The notes under the pieces are model-generated. The model did not search any database, had not been told where the DNA came from, and worked only from the letters and a program-made list of their open reading frames with translations. Both the position numbers and the translations under genes were made by a program. From Archangium sp. (GTDB lineage: Bacteria > Myxococcota > Myxococcia > Myxococcales > Myxococcaceae), in contig JAUYRZ010000042.1 of assembly GCA_030695565.1 (NCBI GenBank), positions 1 through 64,000 of the forward strand: DNA of 64,000 nucleotides. Reading direction: 5' to 3'. The number at the start of each line of letters is the position of its first letter. The stretch's first letter is position 1. Below, in pieces: positions 7,909 through 15,531 of the stretch.

Positions 7909-9057
7909 ATGTTTCGGTCCCCCGTGTTTCTCGTCGCAGTCCTCTGTAGCGCCTGCGGTCCCCTCGTTGCTCCGAGGCCCGATGGGGGCTCCGGCGGTGG
8001 AGGGGGCAGCCTCCTCGGAGGCGGAACCGGAGGAAGCGGAGGCGGTACGGGTGGCGGCTCACTCGGCGGCGGCACCGGCGGAGGATCGACCGGCGGCGGC
8101 GGTGGTGCAACCGGTGGCGGTGCAGGTGGAGGCGCCACCGGAGGGGGCGGAGGACAGGTCGGCCCCTTGAGCTGGGCCTCGATCACCCTCACCGGCGCCA
8201 CGAGCTCTTCGTACATCATCGGCATCAGCGGCTCGGCCACCGATCTCTGGGCCGTTCAAGACACGGGCTACCTCTTTCACTCCACGGGCGGGGCCTTCAC
8301 TCTGCAGACGCCGATTCAATACGGAGCCAAAGCGCTCTACGCGTCCGGCGGCACGGTGGTGATCATTCAGACGCGGTCCCTGCGCACCTGCACCGCGAAC
8401 TGCACCACCGAAGCCGCGTTCGCCAACTTCGATCTGCTCGGCGGCGCCTTCAATCTGTTCGGCGAAGCGGTCTGCGGCCTGGGCCCCAACGACATCACCG
8501 CCATCGTGAGCGGCACCGACAGCATGGCTCAGGTCTTCCACTGGGACGGCACCGCGTGGACACGCACGAACGCGAACCTGGGCGTGCGGTACCCTCGCGC
8601 CTGCTGGTTCGACGCGGCGGGCTCACTGAACGTCGTCGGTGAAGGCGCCGTCGCCCGCTCCGAGATGGGCGCCACCACCATCCAGCCGTTGGCGAGCGCC
8701 GCGACCGTCTATTACGGCGGCGCCGACGTCGGCGGCACCTCGTGGGTGGTGGGCCCCAGTCACTACGTGGCGCGGCGTTCAGGCAGCACGTGGACTCCGT
8801 TCACCGTCAGCACCACCAGCACGCTTCACGTGGTGGGTGGCCCGTCGGAGAACGAAGTGTACGCGCTCGGCTACTTCGCTTCGTCGGTGGGCAACGGCTT
8901 CAAGTGGAACGGCACCACGCTCGCGCCGCTGGGGAACATCCTGCCCAACACCGGCACGCAATCGATGATCCGTTCGATGGTGGTGACCGGCCCCAACGAG
9001 CTGTACATGGGCGGCTCGAACACCTCCGGGCCGATCATCATCCGGGGCCGCAGATGA
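7909..9057 (+). CDS. Gly-linker surface lipoprotein, paralogue 1
   Basis: A 382-aa predicted lipoprotein. A signal peptide ends in a relaxed lipobox (LCSAC, Cys16), followed by GPLVAPRPDGG and about 60 residues of GGG/GGGT linker. The remaining roughly 300 residues have repeated short beta motifs with Trp/Tyr and Gly (DLWAVQDTGYLFHSTGG, NELYMGGSNTSGPIIIRG) suggestive of a beta-propeller-like sensor or adhesin. A Cys pair (RTCTANCTTE) may be a disulfide. The ATG at 7909 begins the signal peptide. Its stop overlaps the next paralogue's start, so the two are coupled. Function unknown. Confidence 0.75.
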   Translation: MFRSPVFLVAVLCSACGPLVAPRPDGGSGGGGGSLLGGGTGGSGGGTGGGSLGGGTGGGSTGGGGGATGGGAGGGATGGGGGQVGPLSWASITLTGATSSSYIIGISGSATDLWAVQDTGYLFHSTGGAFTLQTPIQYGAKALYASGGTVVIIQTRSLRTCTANCTTEAAFANFDLLGGAFNLFGEAVCGLGPNDITAIVSGTDSMAQVFHWDGTAWTRTNANLGVRYPRACWFDAAGSLNVVGEGAVARSEMGATTIQPLASAATVYYGGADVGGTSWVVGPSHYVARRSGSTWTPFTVSTTSTLHVVGGPSENEVYALGYFASSVGNGFKWNGTTLAPLGNILPNTGTQSMIRSMVVTGPNELYMGGSNTSGPIIIRGRR

Positions 9058-10175
9058 GAGCGGCCGTGTGGGTGGCGGTGTCGTTCATCGCGTGTGGTCC
9101 CCTCACGCCGCCAAAGATGGATGGCGGAGGTGGGGGCGGCAATGTCACGGGTGGTGGTGGTGGCGTCACGGGCGGTGGAAGTGGCGGCGGGGCGACCGGT
9201 GGTGGCGGCACGACGACGGGCGGCGGCGCTGGTGGTGGCGCGATGGATGCTGGCGACGGCATCTGGGATTTTTCGTCGGTCGCGTTGAACCCGACTCCGG
9301 TCAATTCCGCGGGGGTCGTGGGCTTCGCCGAGACGGACGCAGGCCTCTACGCGGTGAGCAGCTCCGGCCGTCTGTATCGCTCGACCGGCGGCGCCTTCAC
9401 CGAGCTCTTCGCTTTCCCCGGGCTGCAGCCGGCCGACTTCGAGGGCACCGCTTCGGGTCACCTGTTCATCCTCAGCACGGTGCACTTCCTCGAGTGCGAC
9501 TCGGATTGTGGCGACGCGGGGTCGTGGACTGATCGACAGATCAGCGCCTCCAACGAGGCCCTCGATTCGCTCTGCGTGATCGACAGCGCGCACGTGCTGG
9601 CGATCGGCTCGCGGGGGAGCGCCAATGACGGCATCGCTTACCGGTGGAACGGCGCCACGTTGGCGACCGCTGCTTCGCTGCTGGGCGTGGCGGGCCCGGA
9701 CAACTGCTGGCAGTCGGCCAGCGGCGACTTCTTCATTCCCGCCCATGACACGGTGCTGCGGTACTCGCCGTCGACCGAAGGCTTCACGCCCGAACTGACG
9801 ATGACGCCGATGCGCGGCTGGCGCGGTGGTGGTTCTTCACCCGGCCATGAGTGGGTCACGGGCGTGGGTCCGGTGATCGCGGAGCGCGGCCAGAGCAGTT
9901 GGAGCAACGTGTTCGCGCCCACCGGCACCTCGGGCTCCAGCATCGTCTCGGTGGTCGGCATCTCGCCCACGCTGGCGTTCGCCTTTGGCGCCGGGGGCAC
10001 CTCCGCTGGTCAGGCGGGGTACCGCTTCGATGGCTCGCGTTGGAGCGCGATGAACCCCGATGTGCCGGTGCTCAACGGCACTTACAGCACCTTCCGCGCC
10101 TCGAATGGGGTCGTGTACGTGGGGGGCTACGACGGCAACCAGGCCCCGGTGATCATCCGCGCTGCCCGGAGGTAG
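9054..10175 (+). CDS. Gly-linker surface lipoprotein, paralogue 2
   Basis: A 373-aa lipoprotein with signal peptide and lipobox FIAC (Cys14), then GPLTPPKMDGG and a Gly-rich linker ending GGGAMDAGDG. The globular part parallels its upstream neighbour, including LYRSTGGAFTELFAF, a disulfide-like ECDSDCGD and the C-terminal VVYVGGYDGNQAPVIIRAARR-type ending. The ATG at 9054 overlaps the preceding stop by 4 nt. Anchored probably in the outer membrane with the domain held away from the surface by the glycine spacer. No catalytic motif is visible and the family is not recognised. Confidence 0.75.
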   Translation: MRAAVWVAVSFIACGPLTPPKMDGGGGGGNVTGGGGGVTGGGSGGGATGGGGTTTGGGAGGGAMDAGDGIWDFSSVALNPTPVNSAGVVGFAETDAGLYAVSSSGRLYRSTGGAFTELFAFPGLQPADFEGTASGHLFILSTVHFLECDSDCGDAGSWTDRQISASNEALDSLCVIDSAHVLAIGSRGSANDGIAYRWNGATLATAASLLGVAGPDNCWQSASGDFFIPAHDTVLRYSPSTEGFTPELTMTPMRGWRGGGSSPGHEWVTGVGPVIAERGQSSWSNVFAPTGTSGSSIVSVVGISPTLAFAFGAGGTSAGQAGYRFDGSRWSAMNPDVPVLNGTYSTFRASNGVVYVGGYDGNQAPVIIRAARR

Positions 10176-10208
10176 CGAACGCCGGGCGCGGCCTGCTACA
10201 GCGCAGGC

Positions 10209-11390
10209 ATGAGCCGAGCCGCCATCACCGATCTCTACCGCATCGACGACATGCTCAGCGCTGAAGAGCGCGCCATTCGCGACACCGTCGCGCGCTTCAT
10301 CGACAAGGAGTACTTGCCGATCGTCGGCAAACACTTCCGCAACCACACGTTCCCGCGGGAACTGATCCCCCAGCTGGCAGACATGGGCGTCTTCGGCGCC
10401 ACCTTGACCGGCTACGGCTGCGCGGGGCTCTCCAACGTGGCCTACGGGCTCATTCTCCAGGAGCTGGAGCGGGGAGACTCGGGCCTGCGCTCCTTCGCTT
10501 CGGTGCAGAGCTCGCTGTGCATGTTCCCCATCTGGTCCTTCGGCAGTGAAGAACAGAAGCAGCGTTGGCTGCCTGGCATGGCCCAGGGGAAGTTGATCGG
10601 TTGTTTCGGTCTGACCGAGCCCGATTACGGCAGCGATCCCGGCGGCATGCTCACGCGCGCGCGCAAGGACGGCGACTCGTACGTGATCAACGGCTCGAAG
10701 ATGTGGATCACCAACGGCACCATCGCCGACGTGGCGATCATCTGGGCCAAGGTCGATGACGGCGGCTCCGAGTCGATCCGCGGCTTCCTCGTGGAAAAGG
10801 GCATGCCCGGTTTCGTGGCCAAAGAGATCGAAGGGAAGTTCTCCCTGCGCGCTTCGTACACGGCCGAGTTGTCCCTCCAGGACGTTCGGGTGCCGGCCTC
10901 GAACATGATGCCCGGCGTGCAGGGCCTGCGTGGTCCGCTCTCGTGTCTGAACAAGGCGCGCATGGGCATCGCCTTCGCGGTGATGGGCGCTGCGGTGGCC
11001 TGCTTCGAAGGCGCGCGCGAGTACTCGCTGGAGCGCAAGACGTTCAACAAGCCGATCGCCGGTTTCCAGCTCACGCAGGAAAAACTCGCCGACATGCTGC
11101 AGGAGATCGTGAAGGGGCAGCTGCTCGCGCTGCGCCTGGCGCGCATGGCGGATGAGGGCAAGCCGACTCCGGAGCAGGTCTCGTTGTGCAAGCGCAACAA
11201 CGTGAAGGTGGCGCTCGACATCGCGCGCGTGGCCCGCAGCATCTACGGCGCGAACGGCATCACCGATGAGTACCCCCCGGTGCGGCACATGCTCAACCTG
11301 GAGAGCGTGTACACGTACGAAGGCACGCATGAGGTGCACACGCTGATCCTCGGTAAGGCGATCACCGGCATCAACGCGTTCGGGAACTGA
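10209..11390 (+). CDS. gcdH: Glutaryl-CoA dehydrogenase
   Basis: A 393-aa acyl-CoA dehydrogenase closest in motif to glutaryl-CoA dehydrogenase. The segment RSFASVQSSLCMFPIW corresponds to the family's SVQSSLVMxPI region, GLTEPDYGSDPGGMLTRA is the flavin/substrate loop, and the C-terminus reads TYEGTHEVHTLILGKAITG, almost identical to the characteristic ending with the catalytic Glu. The enzyme oxidises and decarboxylates glutaryl-CoA to crotonyl-CoA, with electrons going to ETF. It is the expected end of lysine, tryptophan and some aromatic CoA routes. It lies between lipoprotein paralogues 2 and 3, starting 33 nt after the former. Confidence 0.88.
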   Translation: MSRAAITDLYRIDDMLSAEERAIRDTVARFIDKEYLPIVGKHFRNHTFPRELIPQLADMGVFGATLTGYGCAGLSNVAYGLILQELERGDSGLRSFASVQSSLCMFPIWSFGSEEQKQRWLPGMAQGKLIGCFGLTEPDYGSDPGGMLTRARKDGDSYVINGSKMWITNGTIADVAIIWAKVDDGGSESIRGFLVEKGMPGFVAKEIEGKFSLRASYTAELSLQDVRVPASNMMPGVQGLRGPLSCLNKARMGIAFAVMGAAVACFEGAREYSLERKTFNKPIAGFQLTQEKLADMLQEIVKGQLLALRLARMADEGKPTPEQVSLCKRNNVKVALDIARVARSIYGANGITDEYPPVRHMLNLESVYTYEGTHEVHTLILGKAITGINAFGN

Positions 11391-11391
11391 C

Positions 11392-12534
11392 ATGCGCTCC
11401 TCCGCCGAGGGCGTGACCGAGGTCACACACCGTGCTCCCCGAGCGAAGTCGAGGGGGCAGCTGCCGTGCGTGGGAGAGGTGCTCCCTCGACTCCGCTCGG
11501 GAGGAACGGTTCTGGCGCTCCTGCTCGCAGGCTGCGGTGCGCTCACGCCGCCGCGCCCTGATGGCGGAACCGGCGGCGGTGCCACGGGTGGAGGACTTGC
11601 GTCAGGTGGTGGCGGCGGCATCGCGACGGGTGGTGGTGGCGGCGGCATGGAAGCCCCCTGGAATGAAGTCGCGCTCCAGGTTCCCGCGGGAACGCTCGGG
11701 ACCGTTCAGCAGCTCGCCGCCCGCCCCGGTGAAGTCTTCGCGCTGGTCGCCAATCGGTACGTGCTGCGCAGCGCCGGCGGCCGCTTCAACGAGGTGCTCG
11801 TGTTCGACATGCCCGTCCTCGATGACCTCGAGTTCTCGGGCTCGGGGGCCGCGGCCGTCACGGTCTTCGGGCGCGTGCTGGCGTGCAGCGCGGGTTGTGA
11901 GTCGGGCAACGCTTTCGACGAGGCCTTCATCGGCGCTTCGACGCTGGCGCTGTGCGGCTCAGCTGATGCCCTCGGCGCGATGACCCGCTCGCCTGATGCA
12001 GGGGCAGCGCTCTACGAACAGCTGCCCGACGCCGGTTGGGGCTTCGTCTCGCGCCTCAACGTTCGAGCGCCCCTCGACTGCGCCCGCACCACACGTGGTG
12101 AGCTCTTCGTGGCAGGGCAGGGCGGGGTGGGCAACGCAAGCTCCACCCAGACCTCCATCGAAGTGCCCGACACCAGCGGCCTGGGTCGCGTGTCCGCCAA
12201 CGAGCAGTGGACGAAGATGGGTACCGACGGAACGTGGGTCTTCGCAGCGAGTGCACGTGGGGCGGTCGCCCGAAGGCCTGAGGGGGGCGGCTGGACGGTG
12301 GCCAGCGCGTTGGATGGTGAGATCTCTGCGCTCACCGTGGAATCACCCTCGGAGATCTGGGTGATCGCCACCGGCGTGGGCCTGGCGCGCTTCGACGGCA
12401 CCCGGTGGAGCCCGGCGGGTGCGGGGCCTGCGCTGCTGACCAGCTTCGACGCGCTCGCGGTCGAGAGCTCGCACGTCTACGTCGGCGGAAAAGATGCAGC
12501 GGGTGTGGCGCGCGTCTTCCGCCGCTTGAGGTAG
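11392..12534 (+). CDS. Gly-linker surface lipoprotein, paralogue 3, with extended N-terminus
   Basis: A 380-aa third copy of the lipoprotein family: hydrophobic LALLLAGC lipobox (Cys48), GALTPPRPDGGTGGG, Gly linker, and the same globular fold ending in HVYVGGKDAAGVARVFRRLR. Unlike its paralogues it carries about 30 extra residues before the hydrophobic core. These are encoded largely by an inverted repeat (11434-11503), so the element appears to have inserted into the signal-peptide coding region. The ATG at 11392 follows the gcdH stop by one base. No closer ATG exists; in-frame GTG codons at 11470 and 11479 could serve as alternative starts. Confidence 0.7.
   Translation: MRSSAEGVTEVTHRAPRAKSRGQLPCVGEVLPRLRSGGTVLALLLAGCGALTPPRPDGGTGGGATGGGLASGGGGGIATGGGGGGMEAPWNEVALQVPAGTLGTVQQLAARPGEVFALVANRYVLRSAGGRFNEVLVFDMPVLDDLEFSGSGAAAVTVFGRVLACSAGCESGNAFDEAFIGASTLALCGSADALGAMTRSPDAGAALYEQLPDAGWGFVSRLNVRAPLDCARTTRGELFVAGQGGVGNASSTQTSIEVPDTSGLGRVSANEQWTKMGTDGTWVFAASARGAVARRPEGGGWTVASALDGEISALTVESPSEIWVIATGVGLARFDGTRWSPAGAGPALLTSFDALAVESSHVYVGGKDAAGVARVFRRLR
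11434..11503. repeat. Inverted repeat inserted within a lipoprotein signal region
   Basis: Arm CCCCGAGCGAAGTCGAGGG (from about 11437) is matched in reverse complement by TCCCTCGACTCCGCTCGGGA (to about 11502), 17 of 19 positions pairing, with about 26 nt between them. It is a different palindrome from the CCCTCTCCC family and is in frame with the lipoprotein. Confidence 0.7.
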
Positions 12535-12543
12535 AGCGGGCCC

Positions 12544-12969
12544 ATGGCGTTCACCTCGAGATTGCGTGTGCGGTTCGCGGACATCGACTGGGCGCGGGTC
12601 GTCTACTTCGCCCGCTTCTTCGATTTCGCGCATCGCACCTTCGAAGACTTCTTCAACGAGCACGCGAAGCTGCCGTACGCAGACGTGTTGTCGCAGCGCA
12701 AGCTCGGGTTCCCCATCGTGAGCTCGCAGGCTGAGTTCTTCGCGCCGCTCCGGCTGGGTGACACCGCTCGCATCGTGATGGAGGTGAGCAAGCTCTCGAA
12801 GCGCTCGGTCACTTCGCGCTTCACGCTGTTTCGGGGCGAGAGTGAAGAGCGGTGCGCGGTGATCACCTTGAAGCAGGCGGCGATCGATACGACGAGCTTT
12901 CAGGGCATCGAGTTGCCTGACGACGTGCACGCGTTGTTCGCCGTGCACCTCGTCACGCCCTCACCCTGA
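12544..12969 (+). CDS. 4HBT-type acyl-CoA thioesterase
   Basis: A 141-aa hotdog-fold thioesterase. RVRFADIDWARVVYFARFFDF matches the 4-hydroxybenzoyl-CoA thioesterase signature, with the Asp of DIDWA in the catalytic position, and FPIVSSQAEFFAPLRLGDT follows as in the family. It hydrolyses an acyl- or aroyl-CoA. It begins 9 nt after the third lipoprotein, likely on the same transcript as gcdH, and may prevent trapping of CoA in the neighbouring CoA-thioester pathway. Substrate not determinable. Confidence 0.85.
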   Translation: MAFTSRLRVRFADIDWARVVYFARFFDFAHRTFEDFFNEHAKLPYADVLSQRKLGFPIVSSQAEFFAPLRLGDTARIVMEVSKLSKRSVTSRFTLFRGESEERCAVITLKQAAIDTTSFQGIELPDDVHALFAVHLVTPSP

Positions 12970-12986
12970 CCCTCGGCCACGTCAGT

Positions 12987-13739
12987 TCAGGACAGCGGTG
13001 AGCGCTTGATGGTGATGAACGTGCCACCCGCAGCTTCTGGCGCCGCGGCTTCACCCTCGGCCGGAGCCGCAGCCGGAGCCTCGGCAGGCGCGTCGGCCTC
13101 GGAGGCCCGCTGGTGGATCTCGTCATCGGAGAGGAAGCCGACCTTCGCCCCCTCCTTGTTGAGGAAACGCACCGCGCGCTCGGAGAGCTTGAGCATCTCT
13201 TCGGCGATCGCCGGGGGCACCAGCGCGTGATCGATCTTGTCGGGGTCGGGCCGCTCGACGACGGCGAGCTCACCCTTCTCGAGACGTTTGGCCTGTTCTT
13301 CCGTCAGCTCGAGGCGGCGCAGCTTGTTCTTGCGCGTCACGAAATAAAACGGCGTCGCGCCTGCTTCGACGGGCACCGTGTTCGCCAGCACCAGCTCACG
13401 CAGCTGCCGATCGAGCTCGACCTGCTTGCGCGCCTGAAGACGATGGGCCTCCTTGCTGCCCTGAAGCGGAGGCAGCTTGGGCAACCGCGTCTCCACCGGA
13501 GCGCGAGGCGGCGGCCGTGACTCGTGGCGCGGCGGAGGCGGGCGGTAGGCGGGCCGATCATCGCGCCGCGGCGGCGGTCGATCGCGGTTGGAGTCGCGAG
13601 GCGGCCCGTCACGGCGGTCGCTTTGCGGCGCGCGCGCAGCGGCAGGGGGCGGCTTGGCCGCTTTTTCGAGTTCGGCTTTCTTCGCTGCGTCTTCGGAAAC
13701 CAGACCGGCTTTGAGCAGCTTGTCGCGGAGGCTCTGCAT
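12987..13739 (-). CDS. DUF2058 (YaiL-like) family protein
   Basis: A 250-aa charged cytosolic protein. It begins MQSLRDKLLKAGLVSEDAAKKAE, typical of DUF2058, followed by a long Arg/Pro-rich disordered linker (about residues 35-85). The conserved core follows (LPPLQGSKEAHRLQARKQVEL, PFYFVTRKNKLRRLELTEEQ), then an Ala/Pro/Glu-rich tail. The ATG at 13739 is chosen because it aligns with the family start; 27 in-frame residues upstream look non-coding. Family members are nucleoid- or RNA-associated in some reports but no function is firmly assigned. It converges on the thioesterase gene. Confidence 0.78.
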   Translation of the reverse strand: MQSLRDKLLKAGLVSEDAAKKAELEKAAKPPPAAARAPQSDRRDGPPRDSNRDRPPPRRDDRPAYRPPPPRHESRPPPRAPVETRLPKLPPLQGSKEAHRLQARKQVELDRQLRELVLANTVPVEAGATPFYFVTRKNKLRRLELTEEQAKRLEKGELAVVERPDPDKIDHALVPPAIAEEMLKLSERAVRFLNKEGAKVGFLSDDEIHQRASEADAPAEAPAAAPAEGEAAAPEAAGGTFITIKRSPLS

Positions 13740-13947
13740 GCGCGGGCGTATAAACCCACACCCGACCTGAGTCGATGACGCGATCTGCCTCCCACACCCG
13801 GGCAGTGGCTCTGAATCCACACTGGAAGCGGAGGGGGCCGATGTGTAGGGTGCCCGGCTTCGTGATCTGGGTCACTTCGCCTCGGCCAGCCGTCCGCTTC
13901 GCTCCCGTCTGTCTCGCGCAGCCTTCGGCTGCTGGCGGCTTCGTTCC

Positions 13948-14967
13948 ATGACCATGAAACGGTCGCTCGTCATCGCCCTGGCAGTGTTCGGGGCCTGTAA
14001 GGATCCGGTCGACCAGGCGGCCAAGAAACGCATCTTCTCGCCCGAAGATCCGCCCCAGGCCGTCGCCGCGGCGAGCCAGAAGCTGCCTCCGGAAGAAGCG
14101 GCCGACAGCTCCACCATCTCCCGGCGCATCCTGGGCATGGGCGCGGCCGAGACCACCGAACGCATCGGGCCCCACACGTACACCGCCAGCATCACCTGGG
14201 AGTGGGCCTCGGGCGGCAAGAACATCCGCCTCAAGGAATCACGCGAGCTGCTCTCGGGCCCGGGCGGCGTGTCGGGCGACTTCATCGCCCGCATGACCAA
14301 CACCAACGAGCAGGGCCTCGAGGTGATGCGCGTGGGCGGCAAGGTCTTCGCGCGCAGCACCTACGGCAAAGACGGCGCGGCCAAGCTGCGTGAACGCCGC
14401 CGCGATCGCGGCATGGCCGAGCGCATTCGTGACGAAGCGTCGGGTGCGCTGCGCGACTTCGATCAGCTCTTCCGCGGCCGCCTCAAGCTCACCGCGCAAG
14501 GCACCTCGAGCCTCGAGGGCCGCACCGCCTGGAAGTACGTGGTCTCTCTCGCTGAAGCCGCGCCCGACACCGGCCCCACGTTGCCCCCGGTGCAGGTGCC
14601 CAGGAACGGCGCTGACCAGACCACCAAACGCCGCCAGCTCTTCTACGACGCGCGCACGCCACGCTCGCTGCAGGGCGAGGTCTACGTCGATGCCGAGACC
14701 AGCGTGGTCATCAAGGCCCGCCTCGACGGCCGCGTGGGCGTGAAGGCGGCCGAAACCGAGTCCGAGCTCCACCTGGTCGTCGAGTCGAACCTCAGCGGCA
14801 TCGGCAAGGCGCCCGCCATCGAAGCGCCCAAAGACTTCCTTCCCGACGAAGACAAACCCGACGGCATCGCCGCCGCCTTGCTTCGCATGGGAATCGAGCG
14901 AAAATCACCCGACGCCGGCGTTGCAGCCACGGGTGGGCCGGGCGAACCGGAAGACGATCCGGAGTAA
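13948..14967 (+). CDS. Lipoprotein of unknown function
   Basis: A 339-aa lipoprotein with signal peptide MTMKRSLVIALAVFGAC (Cys17) followed by KDP. The mature part is mixed alpha/beta, with TYTASITWEWASGGKNIRL and GKVFARSTYGKDG resembling LolA/LppX-like lipid-binding beta sheets, and a later ETSVVIKARLDGRVGVKAAET strand pattern. It ends with a SPDAGVAATGG tail. That resemblance is by eye and uncertain. A second ATG two codons downstream is an equally good start. It is transcribed divergently from the DUF2058 gene across a 208-nt spacer in which I see no clear promoter. Confidence 0.7.
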   Translation: MTMKRSLVIALAVFGACKDPVDQAAKKRIFSPEDPPQAVAAASQKLPPEEAADSSTISRRILGMGAAETTERIGPHTYTASITWEWASGGKNIRLKESRELLSGPGGVSGDFIARMTNTNEQGLEVMRVGGKVFARSTYGKDGAAKLRERRRDRGMAERIRDEASGALRDFDQLFRGRLKLTAQGTSSLEGRTAWKYVVSLAEAAPDTGPTLPPVQVPRNGADQTTKRRQLFYDARTPRSLQGEVYVDAETSVVIKARLDGRVGVKAAETESELHLVVESNLSGIGKAPAIEAPKDFLPDEDKPDGIAAALLRMGIERKSPDAGVAATGGPGEPEDDPE

Positions 14968-15023
14968 GCAGAACACCTACACTCGCGTAGCGCCGCAAGT
15001 GGAGGAAAGCAGGACGGTTTTCA

Positions 15024-15038
15024 GACCCTTTCAGGGTC
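15024..15038. terminator. Short hairpin downstream of the lipoprotein
   Basis: GACCCTTTCAGGGTC is a perfect 6-bp stem with a 3-nt loop, flanked by GGAC and GTCC that could extend it. No T-run follows, so it could equally be an operator for the downstream small gene. Confidence 0.35.
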
Positions 15039-15071
15039 CTGTCCGCAGCCGGGAAATCTCAGTCCGAAAAT

Positions 15072-15099
15072 TTGCGGGGTCGAGGTCGATCGCTACACT
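15072..15099 (+). promoter_or_regulatory. Candidate sigma70-type promoter for the small sigma-like gene
   Basis: TTGCGG (15072-15077) and TACACT (15094-15099) are separated by 16 nt, about 75 nt upstream of the ATG at 15173. The match to TTGACA/TATAAT is partial. Confidence 0.35.
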
Positions 15100-15172
15100 G
15101 CCCAACAGTTGCGGTTGTGCCGCATCGTACATGGCCGGTTGTTCAGGTACTCGAAAAGGACAGGAACCCAAC

Positions 15173-15475
15173 ATGGAGCGCAAGGGAAGCAGCACGGCGG
15201 TGGTGACGAAGGAGCTGGTCGCGACGGCCCTCAGGACGGCCACGGCCACCTCCCGTGAGGAGCAAGCGCTGCGCATGCGGTACGGCGCGAGCGTCGACAA
15301 GAAGGCGGCGCTGCCGCAGGCCCACAACGGCAACGAAGAGCTGGCCGACGAGCTGTTGCTCATCGAGATGCAGCTGCTCCGCGGCCTCAAGGCGCACCGG
15401 GGCCCGGCAGCGAAGACGGTGGCCACCAAGGGCGCCGTGAAGTCGAAGATCGCCGCGAAGCTCGCCAAGAAGTGA
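15173..15475 (+). CDS. 100-aa protein with a sigma70 region-4-like start
   Basis: A small basic protein beginning MERKGSSTAV. Residues 27-38, SREEQALRMRYG, resemble the opening of sigma70 region 4 (REExxLRMRFG), and ELADELLLIEMQLLR follows roughly where the recognition helix lies, but the canonical TRERIRQIE is missing. The C-terminus is Lys/Ala-rich like a DNA-binding tail. The ATG at 15173 is preceded by AAAGGACAGGA. The 84 in-frame residues upstream are not protein-like. It may be a transcription-associated or nucleoid protein; that is an inference from a short motif. Confidence 0.65.
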   Translation: MERKGSSTAVVTKELVATALRTATATSREEQALRMRYGASVDKKAALPQAHNGNEELADELLLIEMQLLRGLKAHRGPAAKTVATKGAVKSKIAAKLAKK

Positions 15476-15482
15476 CCGTGAG

Positions 15483-15516
15483 CTCCCTCTCCCCTCGTGA
15501 GGGGAGAGGGCAGGGG
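15483..15516. repeat. Palindromic CCCTCTCCC-type element
   Basis: CTCCCTCTCCCCTCGTGAG and its complement GGGGAGAGGG form a strong hairpin between two convergent genes, so a terminator role is plausible here. Confidence 0.7.
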
Positions 15517-15531
15517 TGGCGGGGGCCCGAC

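Noticed and set aside
7848-8240. Proline-rich frame antisense to the Gly linker (also 9038-9304)
   Set aside because: Poly-Pro is the complement of poly-Gly codons; the plus-strand product has a signal peptide and lipobox.
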